The notes under the pieces: generated by a model
Databases searched by the model: none
What the model was told of the DNA's origin: nothing
What the model saw: the letters and a program-made list of their open reading frames with translations, nothing else
Position numbers and translations under genes: made by a program
NCBI GenBank assembly: GCA_024691475.1
Contig: JAILNP010000128.1
Span: forward strand, 1-29,531
Source of the DNA: Denitrobacterium sp024691475
GTDB lineage: Bacteria; Actinomycetota; Coriobacteriia; Coriobacteriales; Eggerthellaceae
Direction: 5' to 3'
DNA length: 29,531 nt
Part shown: positions 22,735 to 29,531 of the stretch, piece after piece
Numbering within the stretch: position 1 is the stretch's first letter
Layout of the letters: each line of letters starts with the position of its first letter

Positions 22735-24027
22735 CTAGTCCCAGGAAGCGCGCCCCGCTGCGGCTTTCGCGCCAATGTCGGTGCGCAGCTGCTTGCCCTC
22801 GAAGTTGATGCAGTCGCATGACTCGTACGCACGCTCGCGCGCCTCTTCGAACGAGCTACCCAGGGCAACGACATTCAGCACGCGACCGCCGTTGGTAATC
22901 AGCTCGCCATCGGTGTTGAACGTGGTGCCCGCATGGAACACCGTAACGCCCGGAAGCTGCTCGGCTTCGTCGATGCCCAGAATGACCTTGCCCTTCTCGT
23001 AGGCGCCAGGGTAACCCTGGCTGGCCAGAACCACGCACACAGCCCATTCCTCACGCCAGGAAAGTTCAATTTCCTGAGGAGCGCCCTTGGCAACGGCCTC
23101 CATGATGCTCACCAGGTCGCCCTGGAGACGCGGAAGGATGACCTGCGTTTCGGGATCGCCGAAGCGGGCATTGAACTCCAGGACCTTCGGGCCCTGGGGC
23201 GTAAGCATGAAGCCGCCGTAAAGCACGCCACGGTAATCCTGCTCGAACGGCTCGCGCGCCGTGGCAGCTGCCGCATCCTCCATGACCTTCGTCATGGCAG
23301 CGAGCTCTTCATCGGTAACGATGGGCACGGGAGAGTACACGCCCATGCCACCCGTGTTCGGGCCCAGGTCGCCATCGTAGGCGCGCTTGTGGTCTTGCGC
23401 AGTGGCCATGCAGAAGGCCTTGCCGCCGGAAACGAACGCCAGCAGCGAGCACTCGGGGCCCGTAAGGCATTCCTCGACGACTACGCGGCTGCCAGCTTCC
23501 CCAAATGCACCGGTGAAGCAGCTGCGCACGGCATCTACGGCGGTTTCCACGTCGCCCGCCACGATAACGCCCTTGCCCGCGGCCAGGCCATCGGCCTTCA
23601 CCACAATGGGAGCGCCCATGTCGCGCACGTACTGCTCGGCCGAAGCGGCGTCGGTGAACGTGCCATACGCGGCCGTGGGGATGTTATTGTCCAGCATAAA
23701 GCGCTTGCTGTACGTCTTGCTGCCCTCGAGCTGGGCACCCTGAGCGCTGGGGCCAAACACCAGCACGCCCGCCTGGCGCAGCACGTCGGCCACACCCGCT
23801 ACGAGCGGAGCCTCGGGGCCAATGACCACCATGTCAATATCGTGATCGCGGCAGAAGCCAACCAGGGCATTGCCGTCGGTAATGTCGAGGCCGGAAACGT
23901 TTTCGGCTACCTGGGCCGTGCCACCATTGCCGGGAGCAGCATACAGGGTGCTGCAACGCGGCGAACGAGCCAGCGCCCAGCAAATGGCGTGCTCGCGTCC
24001 ACCGGAACCCAGTACCACGATGTTCAT
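22735..24027 (-). CDS. purD: Phosphoribosylamine-glycine ligase PurD
   Basis: PurD joins glycine to phosphoribosylamine with ATP, the second step of purine synthesis. The 430-residue protein is the standard monofunctional length and an ATP-grasp enzyme. MNIVVLGSGGREHAICWAL opens the N-domain; PIVVKADGLAAGKGVIVA, EECLTGPECSLLAFVSGG, DGDLGPNTGGMGVYSP and LEFNARFGDPETQVILPRL are the conserved blocks. ATG 24027 has AAGGAG 8 bases upstream; an in-frame ATG 7 codons earlier lacks family support. It follows purA with an 82-bp gap containing a hairpin. The C-terminal AIRS and GAR transformylase domains of eukaryotic fusions are absent. Confidence 0.97.
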   Translation of the reverse strand: MNIVVLGSGGREHAICWALARSPRCSTLYAAPGNGGTAQVAENVSGLDITDGNALVGFCRDHDIDMVVIGPEAPLVAGVADVLRQAGVLVFGPSAQGAQLEGSKTYSKRFMLDNNIPTAAYGTFTDAASAEQYVRDMGAPIVVKADGLAAGKGVIVAGDVETAVDAVRSCFTGAFGEAGSRVVVEECLTGPECSLLAFVSGGKAFCMATAQDHKRAYDGDLGPNTGGMGVYSPVPIVTDEELAAMTKVMEDAAAATAREPFEQDYRGVLYGGFMLTPQGPKVLEFNARFGDPETQVILPRLQGDLVSIMEAVAKGAPQEIELSWREEWAVCVVLASQGYPGAYEKGKVILGIDEAEQLPGVTVFHAGTTFNTDGELITNGGRVLNVVALGSSFEEARERAYESCDCINFEGKQLRTDIGAKAAAGRASWD

Positions 24028-24073
24028 GTTGTTAGCTCCTTCTTTCATTCACGATAATAGGTGAACATACCAC

Positions 24074-24104
24074 ACGGCTTCGTTCCGCAGGGAAACGAAG
24101 CCGT
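24074..24104 (-). terminator. Hairpin between purA and purD
   Basis: ACGGCTTCGTT and AACGAAGCCGT pair as a perfect 11-bp stem with a 9-base loop, starting 5 bases after the purA stop. No T-run follows on the minus strand, so it may only partly end transcription before purD. Confidence 0.5.
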
Positions 24105-24109
24105 TTCAA

Positions 24110-25405
24110 TTACTTCGACTGCCAGCCGCGGAAGATCGTCTGGTCACGGTCGGGACCTACGGCAATGATGCTCATAGGCACGCCAACCTTTTCCTCGAGA
24201 TAGGTAACGTAGGCCTGGGCGTTTTCGGGCAGCTCCTCGAAGGAACGGCAACCGGTGATATCCTGGCCCTTCCAACCGGGAAGCTCTTCGTAGATGGGCT
24301 TCACGTGGTTGGGATAAAGCGCCGACTGCTGCATGGGGAAGTAGTCGTACGTCTTGCCGTCGGCCTCGTAGCCCACGCACACCTTGATGGTGTCGAACGC
24401 GGAAAGCACATCGAGCTTAGTGAGCGCCATGTCGGTAAGGCTATTGCAATCGGCCGCGTAGCGAGCGATAACCGCATCGAACCAACCACAGCGACGCTTG
24501 CGACCCGTGGTAACGCCGTACTCGCCGCCGATTTCGCACAGGGCCTCGCCGTCTTCGTCGAACAGCTCCGTGGGGAACGGGCCGCTGCCCACGCGCGTGA
24601 TGTAGGCCTTCGAAATGCCAATGACGCGGTCGATAGCCTTCGGGCCCACGCCCGTGCCGATGCATGCGCCGCCAGCACAGCAGCTGGAGCTGGTTACGAA
24701 CGGATACGTACCATGGTCGATGTCGAGCAGGGTTGCCTGCGCGCCTTCGAACAGGATGTTCTTGCCCTCGGCCAGCGCAGAGTTCAGCAGCTGAGCGGTC
24801 TCGGCCATATGAGGTCGAATGATCTCAGCGTACGGAAGGTACTCGTTGCAGATCTGGTCGACCGTGTAGGGAGCCATGCCGTACACCTTTTCCAGGATCT
24901 GGTTCTTCAGCTCGAGCGCCGTTTCCAGCTTCTGGCGGAAGATATGCTCGTCAAGCAGGTCCTGGATGCGGATGCCCGTGCGGGCGGCCTTATCCTGATA
25001 GCAGGGGCCAATGCCGCGGCGAGTCGTGCCGATTTCATTCTTGCCCAAGCGCATTTCGGAAGCGCCATCGAGGTCGATGTGATAGGGCATGATGACATGA
25101 GCATCGCAGGAAATGACCAGGTGCTCGCAGGAAATGCCCTGCGCCTCGAGCTTCGCCATCTCATCGACGAGCACGCGCGGGTCGACCACGACGCCGTTGC
25201 CGATAACCGGCGTGATCCCCTCGTACATAACGCCCGAAGGAATAAGATGCAGCGCGAGCTTCTTGTCGCCATGGATTACCGTATGGCCGGCGTTGTTGCC
25301 GCCCTGGTAACGAACGACGTAATCGAAATCGCGCGAGATGAGATCGGTGATTTTGCCCTTGCCTTCATCGCCCCACTGGGCGCCGACGAGCACGGTGCTG
25401 GGCAT
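24110..25405 (-). CDS. purA: Adenylosuccinate synthetase PurA
   Basis: PurA converts IMP and aspartate to adenylosuccinate with GTP, the branch to AMP. The 431-residue protein matches the bacterial length. The GTP/IMP loop GAQWGDEGKGK contains Asp13, and NNAGHT contains His41, the catalytic pair, at the same positions as in E. coli. GTTRRGIGPCYQDK, LFEGAQATLLDIDHGTYPFVTSSS and VTTGRKRRCGWFD are further hallmarks. ATG 25405 has AAAGGA just upstream; the frame is open another 19 codons but without family support. It lies 93 bp after the YhaN-like gene. Confidence 0.98.
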   Translation of the reverse strand: MPSTVLVGAQWGDEGKGKITDLISRDFDYVVRYQGGNNAGHTVIHGDKKLALHLIPSGVMYEGITPVIGNGVVVDPRVLVDEMAKLEAQGISCEHLVISCDAHVIMPYHIDLDGASEMRLGKNEIGTTRRGIGPCYQDKAARTGIRIQDLLDEHIFRQKLETALELKNQILEKVYGMAPYTVDQICNEYLPYAEIIRPHMAETAQLLNSALAEGKNILFEGAQATLLDIDHGTYPFVTSSSCCAGGACIGTGVGPKAIDRVIGISKAYITRVGSGPFPTELFDEDGEALCEIGGEYGVTTGRKRRCGWFDAVIARYAADCNSLTDMALTKLDVLSAFDTIKVCVGYEADGKTYDYFPMQQSALYPNHVKPIYEELPGWKGQDITGCRSFEELPENAQAYVTYLEEKVGVPMSIIAVGPDRDQTIFRGWQSK

Positions 25406-25453
25406 GGTACTTCCTTTCCTCAGAAGAAAATGCGGGATGCGTTTCGCGAGCGC

Positions 25454-25473
25454 CCCAAACACCTGCGTTTGGG
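25454..25473 (-). terminator. Hairpin after the YhaN-like gene
   Basis: CCCAAAC and GTTTGGG form a 7-bp stem with a 6-base loop, 25 bases past the stop. There is no T-run. It may be a weak terminator or a leader structure of purA. Confidence 0.35.
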
Positions 25474-25498
25474 CTGATAACGCCGCGTGCCTAACCCG

Positions 25499-27718
25499 CT
25501 ATGCACAATCGCCCATTATATATGACAGCTCGACCACATGAGCATCGCTGGCGACATCCTGCATAAGCCTTACAACTTCCCTGTGGCACGTGAGGATGAT
25601 GACCTGCCTGCGCGTTGCCAGAAGCGCCAATGCACGGGCCGCCCCCTTCCTGCGCGACGCATCGAAATTCACCAGGATGTCGTCGGCAACGATGGGCACG
25701 TTCACGCCCACATTGCGAGCCGTCATAAGCAAGGCGATACGCAGGCTAAGGTACAACTGCTGGCAGGTGCCCAGAGAAAGCACCTCGATGGCGCATGGCT
25801 CACCGTTCGCACGCACCGCTTCGAGTGCGCCTTCACGACTGATGCGCACCTGCGACCAGGCGCCATCGGTCATGAGCGAGAACAGCTCGGACGCCTGGCG
25901 ATACACCGCTGGCTGGCTGTCGCCTTCCCATGAGGCGATGGCCTCTTCCAGCATGCGACGCGCCAGAAGCAGGCGCGCGTAATCTTCCAGGGCATCCTGC
26001 ATGCGCGTACGCAACATGTTCTGGGCAAGCTTCGCCTCGTCAAACGCCTTGGCATGGCGCGCCTGCCCCAACGTGGCGGAAAGCTCGCCATACCGGGCAT
26101 TGACGCTTTCCATGGTGCGCAATTGGGCGTCGCGCTGTTCGGTGCGCAGGCGCAAACGCTCATCGATGACGGAGAGCGGAGCGCTGCCCTCTTGCCCCAA
26201 CGCGGAAAAGGCGTTCCGACTATCGGAAGAGCAACGATCGAGCGCTTTCTGGATCGAGGCGCGCTGGGATTCGATGGACTGGCGGCGCTGGTCGAGCAGC
26301 GTGGCCTGAGCCCGCAGCTCGCCCGTCTCGTCGAGCAAAGCCCGGGCGCGACGCAAGCTACCCCGAGCGCGCTGCATGCCCGCTTCGGCCAGGAACTCGT
26401 CTACCCTGCGGTTATGTTCGGACAGCGCCTCTTCGCTCACCTGAAGCTTGCGCTTGTCCTTCTGCATGACCAGCTGAGAGTCGCGCACACGTGCTTCCAC
26501 GTCTTCCTCCATGCGATTGGGACGGAAGAGCATGACGATGGCGGCAAGCGCCATAATGACGGCGGAAAACACCAGCGCAACGCCAAGCACGGTGATGGAG
26601 AGGCTAGAAATATGACGACCGCGCACGAACACGTAAGTACCCGCCACGGCGAACAAGATGGGCAGTACTGCGGAAAGGGCGACCTGCAGGCGCTTCTGAC
26701 GCGTGGCGCGCTCCTGGAGACGCTTCACGTCGTCGGCTTCCTCCAACGCCTCATGCCCCGCCACCGAAAGCGCGTAGTCCTGCTTCGCCAAAGCAACGCC
26801 ATGTTCCAGGCGATTCCGCTCTTCGGCCATGTCGTCGAGCGATTCGCGCAGCGTGCGTTCCTCCACGGCATCGAGCCGCAGGTAGCGCTCGCCACGACGG
26901 GCCTCGAGCTCCGCTTCCTCGGCTTCTAGCTGGGACATTTGCTCATCAAGCGCGGCAAGGTCGGCGGAAAGCCGTTCGGATTCGTCCTGAGCATGAAGAA
27001 GCGCCTCGCGCTGGGCGGTAATCGACTCGATCTCCTGGTTCAGGCGAACGACGGCACGCTGCAACTCGACGCGGCGCTTGGCAAGCTCGGCCATCTCGCC
27101 GTCTTCGCGACGATAGCGCGCAGCCTGGGCCTGGGCCTCGTTCACTTGCGCACGAACCTCATCGAGACGCGCCTGGATGTTGGCAATGGAATTGCCCTTC
27201 GCAGCGGCACGCGAAAAGCAATCGGAAAGCGATGCGTTGAGGGCGCGCACGGCGCCCGCCGGCGAGGATGCCGTACCAGCACCTGCAGTGAGCAGGCGCG
27301 ACGTTACGTCTCCCACATGCCCCAAGCTGCGAAGCTCATCGGAGTCGAGCGAGAAAATCGTTCCGTACGTTTCAGCGTCGATGTCGCAAATGATTGAAGG
27401 GTGCGGATCGGGCTTGATGCCCTCGGCATTGCGCACGCGCGTGCAGCGAACGACATCGGGACCGCCATCTTCGGCGAACTCGAGCGTCACGGCGCGCTCG
27501 GAATGAGCGGGGCGATAGGTATTGCGTTCCGTGCGCGCATCGGGCCAGCCAAACAGCACACCGCCAATGGCCGAGGCCAACGTGGTCTTTCCCGATTCGT
27601 TCGGACCGAACACCACGTTCAGCCCCGGAGCAAACGAACCTACCTCGCGCCGCGCGAAGGCACCATAGGCATCCATAATCACGCGCTTCAGATAATGCGT
27701 TCCCAGCCGGTTAGTCAT
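25499..27718 (-). CDS. YhaN/SbcC-like ATPase with coiled coils and a central membrane hairpin
   Basis: This 739-residue protein belongs to the SMC/Rad50-related ABC ATPases, closest in layout to YhaN. The Walker A motif GPNESGKTT is at residues 38-46. The C-terminal half-domain has an ABC-signature-like LSLGTCQQLYLSLRIALL and the Walker B PIVADDILVNFD. The long middle is coiled coil rich in Glu, Arg and Gln. It is interrupted at about residues 345-398 by two hydrophobic segments (ALSAVLPILFAVAGTYVFV and ITVLGVALVFSAVIMALAAI), as in YhaN proteins. It should work with the overlapping nuclease gene upstream on DNA ends at the membrane. ATG 27718 has GGGAGG 8 bases upstream and overlaps that gene by 8 bp. 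Exact biochemical role unproven. Confidence 0.88.
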   Translation of the reverse strand: MTNRLGTHYLKRVIMDAYGAFARREVGSFAPGLNVVFGPNESGKTTLASAIGGVLFGWPDARTERNTYRPAHSERAVTLEFAEDGGPDVVRCTRVRNAEGIKPDPHPSIICDIDAETYGTIFSLDSDELRSLGHVGDVTSRLLTAGAGTASSPAGAVRALNASLSDCFSRAAAKGNSIANIQARLDEVRAQVNEAQAQAARYRREDGEMAELAKRRVELQRAVVRLNQEIESITAQREALLHAQDESERLSADLAALDEQMSQLEAEEAELEARRGERYLRLDAVEERTLRESLDDMAEERNRLEHGVALAKQDYALSVAGHEALEEADDVKRLQERATRQKRLQVALSAVLPILFAVAGTYVFVRGRHISSLSITVLGVALVFSAVIMALAAIVMLFRPNRMEEDVEARVRDSQLVMQKDKRKLQVSEEALSEHNRRVDEFLAEAGMQRARGSLRRARALLDETGELRAQATLLDQRRQSIESQRASIQKALDRCSSDSRNAFSALGQEGSAPLSVIDERLRLRTEQRDAQLRTMESVNARYGELSATLGQARHAKAFDEAKLAQNMLRTRMQDALEDYARLLLARRMLEEAIASWEGDSQPAVYRQASELFSLMTDGAWSQVRISREGALEAVRANGEPCAIEVLSLGTCQQLYLSLRIALLMTARNVGVNVPIVADDILVNFDASRRKGAARALALLATRRQVIILTCHREVVRLMQDVASDAHVVELSYIMGDCA

Positions 27719-28976
27719 CGGTAGGGCCTCCCAGCAAATCGAGCACTTCCTCTTCGGCTTCGCGTATAAGACGGTCGATGTTCCGCACACACGACGAGGG
27801 AAGCTGCAGGCTATGCGCCAGGAATTCGCGCTGCAGGTAATCTACCTGGTCGCTCGGAGAATCCTCCATGAGAGCAGACTGCGCGAGCAACGCCGAGGGG
27901 AACAGCCCCTCGGCCGCCAAGGCGGCACGGTCGATGGGCTGGCTCGTACGGTCGATGAGGGCATCGCAGAAGAAGACGGGGTACCCATCGTTGATCTGCT
28001 GGCGCAGGTCCTCCACCACGCCAGGCTGGCGCAGGATGTGATGCAGGGGCGTCTTGCCCACCAGCGTTACGCGTTCGACCATTTCCTCGCACTGGGCGTG
28101 GCCGTTCGCCGTAAACAGCTCGCGCATGATGGCATCATGGCAATCGGTGAGCGTGGCGCATTCGGATATGTCCACCGTGAGCTTCTGCCACACCACGCTG
28201 GCCAGGGGAACAAACTCCGCCTGGTTCGGGGCACCCTCTTCCAGCGTGACCACATAGCAGCCGCGCGGCCCCGTCTCCTTGATGTCGCGACCCTGAATGC
28301 ATCCGGAAAAGACCAGATGGGGATCGGTTGGCGTGTCGAAATACGGTTGGTGGATATGGCCCAGCGCCCAATAGTCGAATCCTGCGGCGCGAAGCTCGCG
28401 CGGATCGGTGGGCGCCTTGATGTTGTCGAGATGCAAGCCCGTATGGAGCACGCCCACGCCGAAGGGGGCTTCCACGCCTAGAGCCTCCTGAGCAGCAGCC
28501 TTCGTAATGCCCGCAGCCAGGTTCTCCTCTGCCGAGACCGTCTGATTGTAGTACCCACGACCCCCCAGCACGCACAGGGGCTCGCCGTCGCGTTCGTACA
28601 GGAAGAACCCTGGCTGCGATGCGGGAAACATGTGCACGCTTTCGGGAAGGCGCACGTAGGAGTTTTTCCAGCTGGTATACGGATCGTGATTGCCCGTGCA
28701 GAAATACACGGGAATGCCGGCATCGGAAAGGCGCTTCATGCCGTCGGCGAAGTGCAGCACGTCGCGATATGACGGCTGCGCGGCATCGAAAATGTCGCCC
28801 GCGATGGCCATGAAATCAACTTCGCGCTGAATGGCCAGGTCGATAAGACGATCAAACGCCTCGGGAATAGCCTCCACCATGCGATCGGCCCAAGCGGGCG
28901 AAAGCGCGCGCAGCCCCCTGAAGGGCGCGCCCAGGTGAAGGTCGGCGGTGTGAATCCATGTAATGCGCTTGCTCAT
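27711..28976 (-). CDS. YhaO/SbcD-like metallophosphoesterase (DNA repair exonuclease)
   Basis: The 421-residue protein is a calcineurin-type phosphoesterase of the Mre11/SbcD/YhaO group. All metal motifs are visible: IHTADLHLG (residues 8-16), AIAGDIFD, CTGNHDPY, VLHTGLHLD and ALGHIHQP. Such nucleases form a complex with an SMC-like ATPase, here encoded by the next gene with an 8-bp overlap. The C-terminal third carries no known motif by eye and may bind the ATPase. It is 27 bp after dnaB. No Shine-Dalgarno sequence precedes ATG 28976. A TAAACT box ends 6 bases before the ATG, so the gene might be read from a leaderless transcript, or by coupling to dnaB. Confidence 0.9.
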   Translation of the reverse strand: MSKRITWIHTADLHLGAPFRGLRALSPAWADRMVEAIPEAFDRLIDLAIQREVDFMAIAGDIFDAAQPSYRDVLHFADGMKRLSDAGIPVYFCTGNHDPYTSWKNSYVRLPESVHMFPASQPGFFLYERDGEPLCVLGGRGYYNQTVSAEENLAAGITKAAAQEALGVEAPFGVGVLHTGLHLDNIKAPTDPRELRAAGFDYWALGHIHQPYFDTPTDPHLVFSGCIQGRDIKETGPRGCYVVTLEEGAPNQAEFVPLASVVWQKLTVDISECATLTDCHDAIMRELFTANGHAQCEEMVERVTLVGKTPLHHILRQPGVVEDLRQQINDGYPVFFCDALIDRTSQPIDRAALAAEGLFPSALLAQSALMEDSPSDQVDYLQREFLAHSLQLPSSCVRNIDRLIREAEEEVLDLLGGPTDD

Positions 28977-29003
28977 GGTAAGAGTTTAGCGCACCGGCCC
29001 CAT

Positions 29004-29531
29004 TTAGATGCCCCCGAATCGGCTATCGTCGATGTAGTTGCCAAATGCCGTGTTCTCGGCCGACCAGGAAAGCGTAATGTCGCGCGTGGAACCGTTACGG
29101 TGCTTGGCTACGATGAGGTTTGCCGTGCCCAGGTCGGGGCGTTCATCGGATTCGGCCTCTACCTCGTCCATACTTCGGTCGATAAACATAACGATGTCGG
29201 CGTCCTGCTCGATGGAGCCCGATTCACGAAGGTCGGAAAGCATGGGGCGCTTGTTCTTGCCACGCTGCTCGACGGCACGAGAAAGCTGCGACAGAGCAAT
29301 AACGGGCATGTCCATTTCCTTGGCCAGAACCTTCAGGCCTCGACTGATTTCGCCAACCTCGACGGCGCGGTTGCCGTCTTTGCGAGCTTGGGGCGGGTTC
29401 ATGAGCTGCAGGTAGTCGACGATGATGAGCCCCTTGTCCTTGTTGCGCAGCTCGCGGCGCGCCTTGGCGCGGGCCTCCAAAATGGAGAGCGAGGGCGTAT
29501 CGTCGATGTAGAGTTCCACGCTGGAAAGGCG
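29004..29531 (-). CDS. dnaB: Replicative DNA helicase DnaB, C-terminal part (5' end outside the window)
   Basis: Only the last 175 codons are present; the gene continues beyond the window edge. DnaB is the hexameric helicase that unwinds DNA at the replication fork. The fragment covers the end of the RecA-like motor: ELYIDDTPSLSILEARAKAR, the Walker B region GLIIVDYLQLM, and VIALSQLSRAVEQRGKNKRP. SDLRESGSIEQDADIVMFIDR and LIVAKHRNGSTRDI follow. It ends SRFGGI followed by TAA, a normal DnaB tail. No intein is seen in the part available. The N-terminal domain and Walker A cannot be checked here. Confidence 0.96.
   Translation of the reverse strand, partial: RLSSVELYIDDTPSLSILEARAKARRELRNKDKGLIIVDYLQLMNPPQARKDGNRAVEVGEISRGLKVLAKEMDMPVIALSQLSRAVEQRGKNKRPMLSDLRESGSIEQDADIVMFIDRSMDEVEAESDERPDLGTANLIVAKHRNGSTRDITLSWSAENTAFGNYIDDSRFGGI

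Noticed and set aside
1..29531. CRISPR array, insertion sequence, phage or restriction genes
   Set aside because: No regularly spaced repeats, transposase, integrase, phage or methylase motifs were seen in any gene or gap.

Overview
The window looks like chromosomal core sequence from an anaerobic, moderately GC-rich actinobacterium. The best guess is class Coriobacteriia (Eggerthella/Slackia/Collinsella relatives). This rests on gene content and protein style: a HisZ-HisG fusion, an indolepyruvate ferredoxin oxidoreductase, cytochrome bd, a DUF4013 membrane protein with a Pro/Ala/Gln tail, and a secreted CHAP protein with DUF5648-like repeats. No 16S gene or other species marker is present, so the assignment is tentative. 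All 24 protein genes and the single tRNA lie on the minus strand, so transcription runs from high to low coordinates.

Layout in order of transcription. (1) 29531-25499: the C-terminal end of replicative helicase DnaB, then a YhaO/SbcD-like nuclease overlapping a YhaN/SbcC-like ATPase. (2) 25405-22735: purA and purD, each followed by a hairpin. (3) 22657-21323: a radical SAM protein of the coproporphyrinogen oxidase-like family, ending at a strong terminator. (4) 21187-17457: cydA and cydB, then a SixA-type histidine phosphatase fused to a CHAD domain. (5) 17380-16644: tRNA-Phe with a near-consensus promoter, then about 600 bp without a gene that carries a large imperfect inverted repeat. (6) 16643-15321: the DUF4013 protein. 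(7) 15087-11468: a secreted CHAP protein, a GtrB-like glycosyltransferase and a polytopic DUF2142-like membrane protein, which together suggest cell-envelope glycan work. (8) 11339-7082: purE, iorA, iorB and a phenylacetate-CoA ligase in one tight unit. (9) 6980-13: the histidine operon in the order hisZG, hisD, hisC, hisB, hisH, hisA, hisF. hisI/hisE and hisN are not in the window.

The his genes form one compact operon with gaps or overlaps of a few bases. It is preceded by a good -10 box, three copies of a CACTTTA half-site and a short terminator-like hairpin, so repression and/or attenuation is likely. IorAB and PaaK fit together: the oxidoreductase converts arylpyruvates to arylacetyl-CoA and the ligase interconverts arylacetyl-CoA and arylacetate. 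CydAB provides a high-affinity quinol oxidase for oxygen scavenging or microaerobic respiration.

I found no CRISPR array, insertion sequence, phage gene or obvious new defence system. The least ordinary items are the HisZ-HisG fusion with its complex leader, the SixA-CHAD fusion, the intergenic inverted repeat, and the purE-ior-paaK unit.
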